Notes under the pieces: generated by a model
What the model saw: the letters and a program-made list of their open reading frames with translations, nothing else
Databases searched by the model: none
Told to the model about the DNA's origin: nothing
Translations under genes and position numbers: made by a program
In this document: positions 9,873 to 19,358 of the stretch, piece by piece
Layout of the letters: each line of letters starts with the position of its first letter
Position numbering within the stretch: position 1 is the first letter of the stretch
Source: Xiphydria camelus
Taxonomy: Eukaryota; Arthropoda; Insecta; Hymenoptera; Xiphydriidae
Assembly (NCBI GenBank): GCA_963678675.1
Contig: OY783192.1
Coordinates: 10,201,953 to 10,265,952, forward strand
Length of the DNA: 64,000 bases
Reading direction: 5' to 3'

Positions 9873-10332
9873 TTTTTTCTAGCTATTTTAGTTTAGGCGC
9901 TACGGCCATTTTTGTGTGTGAGCCGACTATAGGTACTGAGCCGCATTATACTGACGCACATGGAGCGTCACCGGCGTCTGCGGTATAAGTCGCATGACGC
10001 ACAATCGGCAGCGAAAGTGTTAACATTATTAACATTACAGTCAGAATTCTGAATATTGCATTAGAAAACAAAGCAATAAATTAAAATTTTTATTGTTGTT
10101 ATTGTTAATAACAATACAAAATTAAATTTATTATTAACGCGGTACACATGATGTAAGGTGCCTATATTTGGCAATAAATTATTAAAAGAATTCTTCGTTT
10201 TTCAATGAGAATACCAAGTGGCCTGAACGGAAAGTTCAGCGTGGGTCGTATACGCCCCACGCGGCACGGAACGTGTTAAATTTCGAAACACAAAAATGGC
10301 CGTAGCGCCTATACTAAAATAACCAGAAAAAA
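9873..10332. mobile_element. ~460-bp element with ~45-bp TIRs
   Basis: TAGGCGCTACGGCCATTTTT in the left terminus and its complement in the right form inverted repeats extending outward through TATTTTAG and a TTTTTTCT tract. They total about 45 bases with few mismatches. The interior has paired TAATAACA/TGTTATTA-like words and no coding sequence. No target duplication was resolved, so the superfamily is unknown. Confidence 0.7.
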
Positions 10333-10560
10333 TATGGTACGTATGTGTGTACAATCTATAATACATCACGATTGTAAATAGATATTTGATAAGTCAAAGA
10401 AACATATGAGGCTAAACTTATTCACCAGGAAAGGAAATTTAATCGCCATTATCTTATTATCTATGAACTTTAGGACCACATCGATGTAAGATACTTTGTT
10501 GTAGATAAAAATACGTGTGTGTATAATAACATATAATATAAAACAGTTTTTATAGAAAAA
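10333..10560. other. Unassigned AT-rich sequence
   Basis: I see no feature in this short spacer. Confidence 0.4.
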
Positions 10561-10932
10561 TTGTTAGATGTGAAACATCGAAATTCTTCTTTGTAGAAAG
10601 TATGCGATAGGAAGGATGGACCACGCGTCCGTCGAAAGAACACATGCGCCAGTGCGCATTTGTATTTATGACTGTGATACTATTAAACGGTTTTAAACCG
10701 TTGTGTCTAATTCAAAAAGCGCATTTAGTTTACTCTCTCTTAACTCTGCCATCAGTCGCTGTTCCGTCTCGCGATAAACGGAATTCGACACAACGGTTCG
10801 TACTGTTTAATGGTATCACAGTCATAAATACAAATGCGCAATGGCGCACGTATTCTTTCAACGGATGCGTGGTCCATCCTTCCTATCGCATACTTTCTAC
10901 AAAGAAGAATTTCGATGTTTCACATCTAACAA
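10561..10932. mobile_element. 372-bp foldback element
   Basis: Long arms (about 10561-10714 and 10780-10932; TTGTTAGATGTGAAACATCG and its complement at the ends) pair along ~150 bases with few mismatches, leaving a loop of ~65 bases. The loop (GCGCATTTAGTTTACTCTCT... to the CTGTTCCGTCTCGCGATAAA area) recurs at 62.43-62.55 kb, joined to the arm sequence in flipped orientation. The 102-residue frame over it is an artefact. No target duplication was found. Confidence 0.75.
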
Positions 10933-11147
10933 GTTTCCTATACAAACGGTAATTAAATGTTATTTTTAAACGTGCTAACCAATGATCAATCAATCCTCTT
11001 GCTTTTATTAATGAGGGTAAATACTGCTTCGTACACCGATACAGTGAGCGTGTAGTAGTAAGTGGATAGTGGTAAGTGTAGTAGTAAGCTAGGGCTCGGT
11101 GAAAGGGGACCATCGAGTCGTGGCGGAGAGTGCCGATGCGTCCCTAG
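10933..11147. other. Spacer with GTAGTAAG-type repeats
   Basis: The words GTAGTAGTAAG and GTGGTAAG recur at 11050-11090. No gene is evident. Confidence 0.4.
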
Positions 11148-11150
11148 TTA

Positions 11151-11265
11151 GGCCAGGCGAACGTTGGGACGCAGTTCAGTGAGGAGACGCAGGGTGACCG
11201 TTGCCTCTATATCTATATATAGAATAGATATAGATATAGAGGCAATGTTCAACGTTCGCCTGGCC
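11151..11265. mobile_element. 115-bp Harbinger-like MITE
   Basis: Termini GGCCAGGCGAACGTTG and CAACGTTCGCCTGGCC are perfect 16-bp inverted repeats, flanked by TTA at 11148-11150 and 11266-11268. The 3-bp TTA duplication points to PIF/Harbinger. The centre (about 11204-11242) is a near-perfect palindrome of CCTCTATATCTATA-type sequence, so the whole element can fold into one hairpin. Confidence 0.8.
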
Positions 11266-11343
11266 TTAGCGTATTTAGCCACTCCAGCGACGTTTCACGA
11301 GCAGCCGGTCTCACCCCCGAAGCGCGGCATAAGATGATTCTCA

Positions 11344-11700
11344 TCAAAATGTAGAAATTTAGGGTAAACAAATCATGAAAATTAAAAATGTTGGTTTTGA
11401 GATACATTTTTTGTTTCCATTTTTAAAAAAACGCAATATAACTTACATTTTTTTGAAATCTTCATTAAAACAAATTTTCATATGGGTCTTTTTTTCATAT
11501 TTTGTTAATTTAAGCCGTAAATCGCGATGAAAAGAAAAAAATGAGAAATCTAAAAATTAATAACAGCTGAACGACTTATGGAATCGTTCTGAAAATTTTG
11601 GCCAGTTTTTATATTGATTAGATACTTGAAAAAAAATCAACAACTAAATCGGAGACCCAAAAGTTTCTACTACTAAAAGTTGACATGGAACGCCCCAAAT
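11344..11700 (-). repeat. Dispersed repeat, inverted copy of 3.2-3.6 kb
   Basis: It is the reverse complement of 3222-3604, ending near GGCGTTCCATGTCAACTTTT on the minus strand. The 60-codon frame at 11618-11800 partly overlaps it and is not conserved in the other copy. Confidence 0.7.
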
Positions 11701-12574
11701 ATTTCAATGTTATATAAAGAAATATTCCAGTAAAATCGAGCAATTTGTGAAAATCAAATCGGAATTGCTTCATGTTTAACGCGTTTGCTCTGTCGTTCAT
11801 TTCATTTGGATTTGGAGCCGTTACTCGAAAACGTTCCTGTGCAACATATTTAAATAAGTATTTTCAGTGCGCGCATAGTCTCCCCCCCCCCCCAAATTTT
11901 AACTTTTGAACCCGTTAAGTTACAAAATTGACAGAAATAAGTTTAGGGTCATTTTTTATGAGCATTCTTTAGACTAATTTGGTTTTTGAATAATAAAAGA
12001 TGGCGACTCTGGCACTAGGCACTAACTACGCAATGGTTTTTCAAAAATTTGAATCGGTCAATCCATCTCAAATTTACAAGGGTTTAAATCCGGGTTGCAA
12101 TAAGCATTTCGGGACCGCGTATCTGCTGCTGTATCTCGGTCTAAACGGGAGCGAGCCATGCTCTCGCCACTGAGGCCGGCGTGAGACCGGACCGTATCCA
12201 TACTGCAACATACTTGCATGCATTCGGCAACATCGCTAACCTCGCGTAGCTCCACCCCTTTCTAGCGTTTTGACATTACCTCGTCTCACCGATGCCCCGC
12301 AGCAGAAACTAGTGGGCCTGGTATGTCAGCCTCTTAACTACAATGCCCGACTAATTCCTAGCGCTGTGCCGTAACGAATAGGAGAACGAGAGTGACTGTT
12401 TACGGCAATCGCAACTGGAGTGAAGCTCTCTGAAGTCGAGATACTTGACGTTTCCACATTACCCTCATGTTCCACATTTGCACTACCTCCTATACGTTGT
12501 GCATGCTGGCTGGAATATATTTCAATTATGAAAATTAATGATATAATTCAATAATATATAGTACATATTATGTA
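11701..12574. other. Unassigned sequence, poly-C tract
   Basis: It contains a C run at about 11882-11893 and a GC-richer patch at 12100-12300 whose 65-codon minus frame has no recognisable domain. A TTTCCACAT word near 12450 also occurs at 2300-2340. No gene is supported. Confidence 0.4.
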
Positions 12575-12900
12575 TATTATACAGGGTCTTCAAAAAGTCC
12601 CGGTACGGCTAATTATCTCAGCGGGAAATCATTTTAGAGAAAAATGTTTCATGCAAAAGTTTAAGATTTTTCACTGGCTACCCAATGGTTATATTGGATT
12701 TGACCTTGACCATGACTTTCAAGGTCATATCAAGGTCAAATTGATTTTTTAAAATGCGAACCCCTATTTTTGATACCGGAAATGAAAAGAGCGGGAAATG
12801 TCATATTCAAATATGTCCTTCACCATATTTTTCATGTGACCTTTATGGTCAGCGGAGCACAGTGGGAAATTTCCTTGAATTAGAAGGGCAACATTCTTAA
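12575..12900 (+). repeat. TATACAGGGTCTTCAAAAAGT element fragment
   Basis: TATACAGGGT at about 12577 resembles ends of TA-inserting insect transposons. Within it TTGACCTTGACC, TTCAAGGTCAT and TCAAGGTCAAA lie close together (12700-12745). The same AAGGTCA/TGACCTT word recurs at 47.48-47.82 kb. No right terminus is recognisable. Confidence 0.4.
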
Positions 12901-12929
12901 TGGCTTATTCAACTTAAACTAAATTCGGT

Positions 12930-13165
12930 ATAGGGAGTTTTTTGGATCGCTGATCACGAATCTGAAGTCAGATTTCAAAAATTTAAGATGGCGGATCCAA
13001 TATGACGGACGAGATTTTCGAAAATTGACGGATTCGTGCCAAATTCGGTATAAGTGGGTTTCTTGGGTCGCTGATCACGAATCTGAAATCAGATTTCAAA
13101 AGTTCAAAATTTTTTAAATTTGGCACGAATCCGTCAATTTTCGGAAATCTCGTCCGCCTGTGGAA
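12930..13165 (-). repeat. ~120-bp satellite-like repeat, inverted copy
   Basis: Two units of the repeat seen at 5905-6190 in the opposite orientation: TCGCTGATCACGAATCTGAA occurs near 12948 and 13069. The last part folds back on itself (AATTTGGCACGAATCCGTCA against the preceding unit), so the array contains an inversion. Confidence 0.75.
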
Positions 13166-13540
13166 ATATGGCATACACTTTTGTCGGTGTTATTACTGAG
13201 ACAATTTAGAGTGGATACATTTTCGATGATACTTTTTTGGGACAGGGGGAAGTGAAAAGCGGCATTTTTAAGCTAAAAACAATGTTTAATGTTTCAATTT
13301 TAGGGACTCGCATAGTCCTTCGCGCATTTTTTTACATTTTCAATGTATTAGGTGGGATATCACTAGTTAAAAAAAAATAGTTTACAGCTTATGAATTACC
13401 ATTTTTACATCTTCTGACAATTCAATATATTCTGCATATTGTGAGCATTTCATTCACTTAGCCACATTTGTCACTATTATTTGGTGTCTCATAAAGTCCA
13501 AACCAATTTCAAATCAATGATCGGTGCTTATAACTTATTA
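13166..13540. other. Unassigned AT-rich sequence
   Basis: I see no coding region, terminal repeat or partner elsewhere in the window. Confidence 0.4.
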
Positions 13541-14640
13541 TATAACAACTGTCGATGTCTAAAATACATCGAACAGCATAAATTCATCTCCGAACTCCGT
13601 AAAGGGTCTAGCCGGATAAGCACATGAAAAATGTCCATAAAGGAAATAACACGAAATAGGCACCAAGATACCCTTGCGGATGTGACAAAATATTGTAGCA
13701 ATTTTACTATACCAAAAAGTCAAGAAGGAGCTGAAATTTTTCGAGAAATGTAGTTGAACATTAAAAATGTCTTGCTGCTCACGCAATGGACCAAAAAGTT
13801 GAAAAAATTCTGGAACATAGAGGTCCTTAAAGGGAAATTCCAATTTTTAAAAAATAAACAATTCTAAAAGGTGCCTTTTCCACTACTGCTTGAAAGGGTG
13901 CTCATATTTTTTTTATAAATGCGTCTTCGCTTCATTATTATTCTCAATTTTTTTCAGATTTTTTGATATGGTGGCACGCGCCAAAAAAATACAAACAAAA
14001 ATTATGAGAACTGTGTTCCGGTAGATTTGGCTGGGCTTCACATATGTTGTAGATCTTGATGTTCTGATCAAAAGTTTGAGACCTTAAAGTTCATACTTTT
14101 TGCTTTCCGTCATACGGTCTACTGGATCGAAATAATCATGTAAAATCAGGTTTTCTGTGAATTTTGCTAAAAATCACATACCTTGTAGTCGGTGAGCTAC
14201 CGATTCAGGTATCACCCGTTCAAACAAAAAATAAGCAGTTCTGGGGGGGAGACTTTAAAGTTACCACTTTTTACTCGAAACCATACGCTCTTTTTCAGCC
14301 AATTCAAGCACGCATTCAAGATCATGTGCGATCTTGTGAGCACGTGTTTGCCACCATATACTTATGCGTGAGTGTGCGCGTGCGCATAGATTTATATTCT
14401 TTAATGTCTGGTTTTTCTAATTTTTTATAATTCTTTCCGTGTATCTGCATTGTTCAAGCGCACAAATCTTATGGAAACTGGTTCAGTACTGAAATCCTCG
14501 CGTACTTCACATATATTGTAGTTTATTACCTACTGATCAAAAGTTACCATTGCTATAGACTCAAAAAATGTACCAGAGCTAGGAGACTTTTAAGTAGTAC
14601 ACCTTTCACTTGCGACCGTACGCTCTGCTGTATTAAACTA
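13541..14640 (-). repeat. ~1.1-kb repeat, inverted copy at 22.9-24.9 kb
   Basis: From the GGTCTAGCCGGATAAG area (~13605) to GTACGCTCTGCTGTAT (~14635) this is the reverse complement of 22890-24930. The second copy is longer because a 941-bp element sits in it (22927-23867), and this copy shows the uninterrupted site (AGTAGTACACC near 14600). The 94- and 88-codon frames here are not conserved in the other copy. Part of it is a degenerate tandem array. Confidence 0.75.
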
Positions 14641-14830
14641 GCCTTATGGCTCTTTTGTTAGATCATGGTGAATATGTCTCACCTGCACGAACATTACAGG
14701 TCATGATCAACTGTTCAAATGTCACCATAAATATAAACTCAAAAAATAGACAGGTTCGAAAATCGGAGACTTTAAAGTTGTCGTGTTTTACTTGCGATCT
14801 TACGTTCTACTCAATCAACCTCCGGTATGT
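14030..14830. repeat. Degenerate ~130-230-bp tandem array
   Basis: About four diverged units share the order CTGATCAAAAGTT..., CTCAAAAAAT..., GGAGACTTTAAAGTT, then a CTTGCGACCGTACGCTCTRC-like word. Units lie at roughly 14040-14130, 14210-14310, 14510-14640 and 14690-14825. Spacing varies, so this is an old tandem array disrupted by indels. Confidence 0.5.
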
Positions 14831-15198
14831 ATGCAACATGGTTCGAGTCGTATGGACATATTCTTGACTACACATCCACACATGTGTGTGCATCTGTGTA
14901 TGTACTTGTCATATGTATGCCAATGTACATATGTATACAATGTTATCTCCTGTCTCTAGTGTCGTTACATTTTGATAAAAGCTTTCGATTCGTTATTCAG
15001 CATTTCTATTACTTCATTGAGATTATGTTGCGATGGTTTATGACCAGCATCTAAAACGGCATGCAGTAGAGAAGTTGAAGGGTAATAGACATTAACGAGG
15101 TACATATATCGCGGTGATGCTAATTACTAAGGATCGATATTCAGAATTCCGACCATCGTTTGTCGGAACAATCCTATCTAATAAAATCCAACGCGATA
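14831..15198. other. Unassigned sequence with a shared ~60-bp segment
   Basis: TATCGCGGTGATGCTAATTA and the following GGATCGATATTCAGAATTCC area (15108-15170) match the palindrome arms at 61.64-61.68 and 63.15-63.20 kb. The rest is AT-rich with GT-rich patches near 14870-14940. No gene is seen. Confidence 0.45.
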
Positions 15199-15306
15199 TA
15201 ATCGAAAGTCGTGGTCACCTATCCCCATTGGTTGGTTGACAATCGATATCGATAATCGAAAGTCGTGGTCACCTACCGCCACTGGTTGGTTGATAATCGA
15301 CATCGG
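15199..15306. repeat. 54-bp tandem duplication
   Basis: AATCGAAAGTCGTGGTCACC starts at 15200 and 15254, and each copy is followed by a CACTGGTTGGTTGA-like word. Two units with period 54, about 90 percent alike by eye. Confidence 0.8.
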
Positions 15307-16297
15307 TATAGTATTCGATAGTTAAAGCGATGACATTCAATTTAATAAAATTAGTGTTGAAGTAAATGTAAGTGTCGTTATGAAATACGCTTTAGGCGCG
15401 CGCTTGCGCGTGCAAATGGTCTAGTGGCATTTGAAAACCTAACCATGATCTGCAATATTCGCGCAGGGGTGAGACATATTCACCAGGATTTAAGAGCCAT
15501 AATCAAGAGACACGGCAGTGTCTCGCGGCATGTTCGTTCCAGTAGTTTCGCACTCAGACACGACAGCGCTGATGTCGCGAGCACCCGTGTCTCTTTACAC
15601 CACAAATGTCTGCCCCCTGCACCCCTCAATTTTTACATCGAATTTTCTCAATAAATATACGGTTATAACCAAAACTATGCTTAGTTACGCCACATAAATT
15701 GATTATTCTCTATTGATAGAGACCAGAATAAATGTTATAAGTTACATATTAACAGACATTTTTCCTTAGCAACTCGAAGCCACGCCCCTTGCGCCTAAAA
15801 GTCGAGAATCCGATTTCTCGGGCGATATATATATGTCAAAATCTCACAAAAATTCCGCCTATCTTCGGCGATAGTCGGCCATGATCGGAAATATGTACAC
15901 AGATACGGCCACACGCATACGCCATCAAATATATGTGAGATTGTGTGAGAGAATATATTCCTTAAATGTTTGGGTATTTTCAAAGTTAATAAAATATTTC
16001 CATTCGCGAAACAATTAACCTCGCGTTTATTTCGATCTTCGGACGCGCTTGTTAATAAAATGTAAAAATTCAGTGTAATCGGAGTTATGAATCTCAATAG
16101 TGGTGAATGTGACAGACGCTCCGTATAGTTTAATAATCGTTTGTTTTTTTTTCGATAATCGAGATAGTGAACGGATGCAGTGCTGTGTTTCTCTGGTTGA
16201 CTGTGCATAAAGAGCAGGAAAGGAGACGGCAGTATCTCAGAAGAATTACCATCAGATAAGTTTAATTGCCATCTGACAGCTTTAACCTCACTTTCGA
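15307..16297. other. Unassigned sequence, 137-codon minus frame
   Basis: The longest open frame here (15795-16208 minus) has no recognisable domain, signal peptide or similarity to anything else in the window, and is probably chance. A GC alternation (GCGCGCGCTTGCGCGTGC) lies near 15394-15412. No terminal repeats were found. Confidence 0.4.
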
Positions 16298-16340
16298 TGG
16301 AAGGACAATTATCTTTGTGATAATTCTATTTTTTGTTTCA

Positions 16341-16575
16341 GCGTCATGCGAGCACGAGGCGAATCGATGGCTTTTCTTCTCTGTCACAATCAAAGCCGTG
16401 GGAGAAAAATAGGAGATGCAATGGAATTGGATCACAACAATCGAGTAATTACTTTATCATTATTTTTTCTCTATCGATATATTTCCTCTTTCGTACTATT
16501 ACAAGTTCCAATTTACACACCGACCTGTCAAACCTGAAGTGTACATGTACCTCACTTCTATTTCATCTGTTCTTC
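16341..16575 (+). repeat. Single arm of the block's foldback unit
   Basis: From the GTCATGCGAGCACGAG area to CTCACTTCTATTTCATCTG this is one arm of the foldback seen whole at 16922-17352. It carries AATCAAAGCCGTGGGAG, GGAATTGGATCACAACAA, TATCGATATATTTCCTC and GTACATGTACCTCACTTC. An acceptor-like TTTTTTGTTTCAG lies just upstream at 16329-16341. Confidence 0.6.
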
Positions 16576-16599
16576 GTCTCCGTTGTAACGACAGTCAAT

Positions 16600-16705
16600 G
16601 AGGAATCACTGATACCGATTAGGGGGTTCGAGGGTTATTCCTTATTCTTTCTAGCACAGCATCGATATTTTACTGCACCTGTTTTCTTCTGGGACTTCCT
16701 AAAAT
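16600..16705 (-). other. ORF-like remnant (GSPRR-type), broken
   Basis: On the minus strand this reads GSPRRKQVQ, a stop, then NIDAVLERIRNNPRTP. It matches the frame kept open at 17886-18143, 18556-18762 and 56096-56293. Function unknown. Confidence 0.4.
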
Positions 16706-16749
16706 AATTATAAAAACCCCATATGATTGTTATTTACAATTTGTTACAG

Positions 16750-16923
16750 ATCGTATGCGAACCCGAGGGGGTTTCTTTCGAACGAAGGATCATCCACTTG
16801 TTGTTCCAAGAACCAGTTGCATTAGTTCATTTGGCGAGCTGGATCTGCTGTCTCGAGTGCATGGACGTGTGCCACTTTAAATGGATATTTTGTAATTTCC
16901 ATCGTTACATCAGAGGCGAATAA
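16750..16923 (+). other. Exon-like piece (CEPEGVSFERR)
   Basis: After an acceptor-like TTTACAATTTGTTACAG the frame reads IVCEPEGVSFERRIIHLLFQ, continues as EPVALVHLASWICC, and stops at 16921-16923. Copies of the same frame occur at 17358-17531 (minus), 18379-18515, 54361-54546, 54894-55084 and 55500-55676 (minus). I do not recognise the family. The opposite-orientation copies suggest duplication with the palindrome rather than separate genes. Confidence 0.35.
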
Positions 16924-17352
16924 GAGATGAAATAGAAGTGAGGTACATGTACATTTCACGTTTGATAGGTTGGTATATAAATTGGAACTTCTGATAGTAT
17001 AATACGAAAGAGGAAATATACCGATAAAGAAAAAATAATAATAAAGTAGTTACTACATTATTATAATCTAATTCCATTGTATCCCTTACTTTTCTGCCAC
17101 GACTTTGATCGTTGTTAGTGAAGAAAAATCAAATTTATTAGTTGATCCATCTACTATCAACAATCAAAGTCGTGGCAGAAAAATAAAGGATACAATAGAA
17201 TTGGATTACAATAATGTAGTAACTACTTTATTATTATTTTTTCTTTATCGATATATTTCCTCTTTCGTATTATACTATCAGAAGTTCCAATTTATATACC
17301 AACCTATCAAACGTGAAGTGTACATGTACCTCACTTCTATTTCATCTCTTCT
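16922..17352. repeat. Foldback unit, complete
   Basis: ~200-bp arms run from AGATGAAATAGAAGTGAGGT outward to CTGCCACGACTTTGATCGTT at the centre, with a ~30-base loop. Complete or partial members of this unit lie at 18936-19358, 20171-20476, 54530-54843, 55066-55505 and 56280-56716. Confidence 0.8.
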
Positions 17353-17357
17353 TCGCC

Positions 17358-17531
17358 TTTGATGTAAGAATGGAAATTACAAAATATCCATTTAAAGTGG
17401 CACACGTCCATGCACTCGAGACAGCAGATCCAGCTCGCCGAATGAACTAATGCAACTGGTTCTTGAAACAACAAGTGGATGATCCCTTGTTTGAAAGAAA
17501 TCCCCTCGGATTCACATACGATCTGTAACAA
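17358..17531 (-). other. Exon-like piece (CESEGISFKQG), reversed
   Basis: Minus-strand counterpart of 16750-16923 in the right arm of the palindrome. It reads QIVCESEGISFKQGIIHLLF and is preceded on its own strand by an acceptor-like ACAATTTGTTACAG. Amino-acid changes relative to the left arm show that the arms have diverged. Confidence 0.35.
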
Positions 17532-18378
17532 ATTGTAAATAACATAATCATTTGCATTTTCACTATTTAAAATATACCGAACTTACTCAACGTAGAAATT
17601 AAGAAACTATATTAATCTGAGTTAACCAATCCTAATGACAGAATTATTAAAAATGATATATTTTATCTTTCGTATTATACTATCACACAAGTTCCAATTT
17701 ATATACCGACCTGTCAAACGTGAAGTGTACATGTACCTCACTTCTATTTCATCTCTTCTTCGCCTCTAGTGTAACGATAGAAATTACAAAATATCATAAC
17801 TTTTCTGTAACATTTCTGCAATACTTTACAATATTCGTGAACACTACCGTATGTTAGAAATATATATTTCTCGATAAATTCGAGAATGTTGCGAAACATC
17901 ATAGAAACGTTTCAGTCTCATTACGCGAAAGATCTCCTCGATAAGGTACAGCTGGATAAGATTGTACTTGTCAGGGCTGCATTATGTAGGGTTTTTATAA
18001 TTATTTTAGGAAGTCCAAGAAGAATACAGGTGCAGCAAAATATCGATGCTGTGCTAGAAAGAATGAGGAATAACCCTCGAACACTAATCGATATCAGTGA
18101 TTCCTCATTGACGTTCGTTACACCAGAGTTGAAGAAGAGATGAAATAGAAGTGAGGTACATGTACACTTCACTTTTAACAGGTCGGTATATAAATTTGAA
18201 CTTGTGATAGTATAATACGAAAGATGAAATATATCACTTTTAATAATTCTGTCATTATTATCTATAGAATTAGTTAACTCAGATTAATATAGTTTCTTAA
18301 TTTCTATGTAGAGTAAGTTGGGTATATTTTAAATAGTGAAATACTGAATATAATTGTGTTATTTATAATTTGTTACAG
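17532..18378. repeat. Second palindrome, centre near 17.9 kb
   Basis: CACTATTTAAAATATACCGA (~17560) to the CATCTCTTCTTCGCCTCTAG area (~17770) pairs with the GAAGAAGAGATG area (~18130) to TGGGTATATTTTAAATAGTG (~18345). The unpaired middle carries the frame at 17886-18143. The half nearest 17.6 kb is repeated at 55690-55920. Confidence 0.7.
17886..18143 (+). other. 85-codon unknown ORF (DKIVLVRA...GSPRRIQ)
   Basis: The frame begins MLRNIIETF, contains LDKVQLDKIVLVRAALCRVF, then FIIILGSPRRIQVQQNIDAV and LERMRNNPRTLIDISDS, and stops at 18141-18143. The central part stays open in two other copies with many substitutions: 56096-56293 plus (stop upstream) and 18556-18762 minus. That favours a once-translated sequence over a chance frame. 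I recognise no domain. It lacks a known promoter or splice context and the composite is clearly repetitive, so treat it as a repeat-encoded or captured gene fragment. Confidence 0.3.
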
Positions 18379-18515
18379 AAATAAACGTACTGCTATTGAA
18401 TTCCACCCAGAAGGACTCCAAATCATGTGCGAACCCGAGGGGGTTTCTTTTGAACGAGGGATCGTCCACTTGTTGTTCCAAGAACCAGCTGCATTAGTTT
18501 ATTCGGTGGGTTAGA
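18379..18515 (+). other. Exon-like piece (RTAIEFHPEGLQIMCEPEG)
   Basis: After an acceptor-like ATAATTTGTTACAG the frame reads NKRTAIEFHPEGLQIMCEPE then GVSFERGIVHLLFQEPAALV and stops at 18513-18515. It is the longest 5' version of this exon-like family; other copies start at the CEPEG part. Function unknown. Confidence 0.35.
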
Positions 18516-18555
18516 TCTACTGCCTCGAGTGCATGGACGTGCGTTCATCCTTCAA

Positions 18556-18762
18556 TACCCTCCCTAACATGATCTGCTGATTCTAACCTCTGTTGCCAAA
18601 GCCCGAATGCTCGTTGAAGGTTATTCCTTATTCTTTCAAGGCACAGATCTATATTATGCTGCATCTGTATTCTTCTGGGATTTCCTAAAATAATTATAAA
18701 AACCCCATATAATTCAGCTCTGATAAGTACAATCTTATCGAGGAAATCTTTCGATGTAATGA
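18556..18762 (-). other. Unknown ORF-like segment (GNPRRIQMQHNID)
   Basis: The minus strand is open for about 69 codons: DFLDKIVLIRAELYGVF, then IIILGNPRRIQMQHNIDLCL, ERIRNNLQRAFGLWQQRLES and a C-terminus GIEG before the stop. It shares its first 40 residues with the 17886-18143 frame at about 70 percent identity by eye, but continues differently. The Gln/Arg/Leu-rich end looks helical. No family was recognised. Confidence 0.35.
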
Positions 18763-18935
18763 TTACGAAATGTTTCTATGATATTTTGCAACATTCGCGA
18801 ATTTATCAAGAAATATATATTTCTAACATACGGTAGTATTCACGAATATTGCAAAATATCGGAGGAATGTTACAGAAAAGTTACTTACAAAAACGTGCTT
18901 TGTGGGATGTAAATGATTATACCAGAGGCGAAGAA

Positions 18936-19358
18936 GAGATGAAATAAAAGTGAGGTACATTTACATTTCACGCTTGACAGGTCGGTATATAAATTGGAAC
19001 TTGTGATAGTATAATACGAAAAAGGAAATATATAAATAAAGAAAAAATAATAATAAAGTAGTTACTCCATTATTGTAATCCAATTCCATTGTATCTCTTA
19101 TTTTTCTGCCACGATCTTGATTGTTGATAGTGGATGGATCAGCCAATAAATTTAATTTTTATTCACTATCAAGAATCAGTGGCGGCATAAAAATAAGAGA
19201 TACAATGGAATTTGATTACAGTAATGTAGTAACTACTTTATTGTTATTTTTTCTTTATCGATATATATTTCCTCTTTCGTATTATACTATCCCAAGTTCG
19301 AATTTATATACCGACCTGTCAAACGTGAAGTGTACATGTACCTCACTTTTATTTCATG
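18936..19358. repeat. Foldback unit, complete
   Basis: A second full member of the unit described at 16922-17352, with arms meeting near 19130-19150 (TTGTTGATAGTGGATGGATC area). The frames of 61 and 86 codons are readings across the arms. Confidence 0.75.

Larger units (their letters stand above)
16727..17548. repeat. Palindrome with ~400-bp arms
   Basis: The left arm contains TTTACAATTTGTTACAG, an exon-like piece and the foldback arm. The right arm is its complement, ending CTGTAACAAATTGTAAATAA near 17545. The centre is near 17130 (TTAGTGAAGAAAAATCAAAT area). The same palindrome exists at 54872-55698. It includes the smaller foldback 16922-17352. Confidence 0.75.

Noticed and set aside
15410..15480. 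tRNA-like TGGTCTAGTGGC
   Set aside because: The word resembles the D-arm of tRNA-Glu, but no acceptor stem, anticodon arm or T-arm follows.
15795..16208. 137-codon minus frame
   Set aside because: No motif, no conserved copy and unremarkable composition; likely chance in AT-rich DNA.
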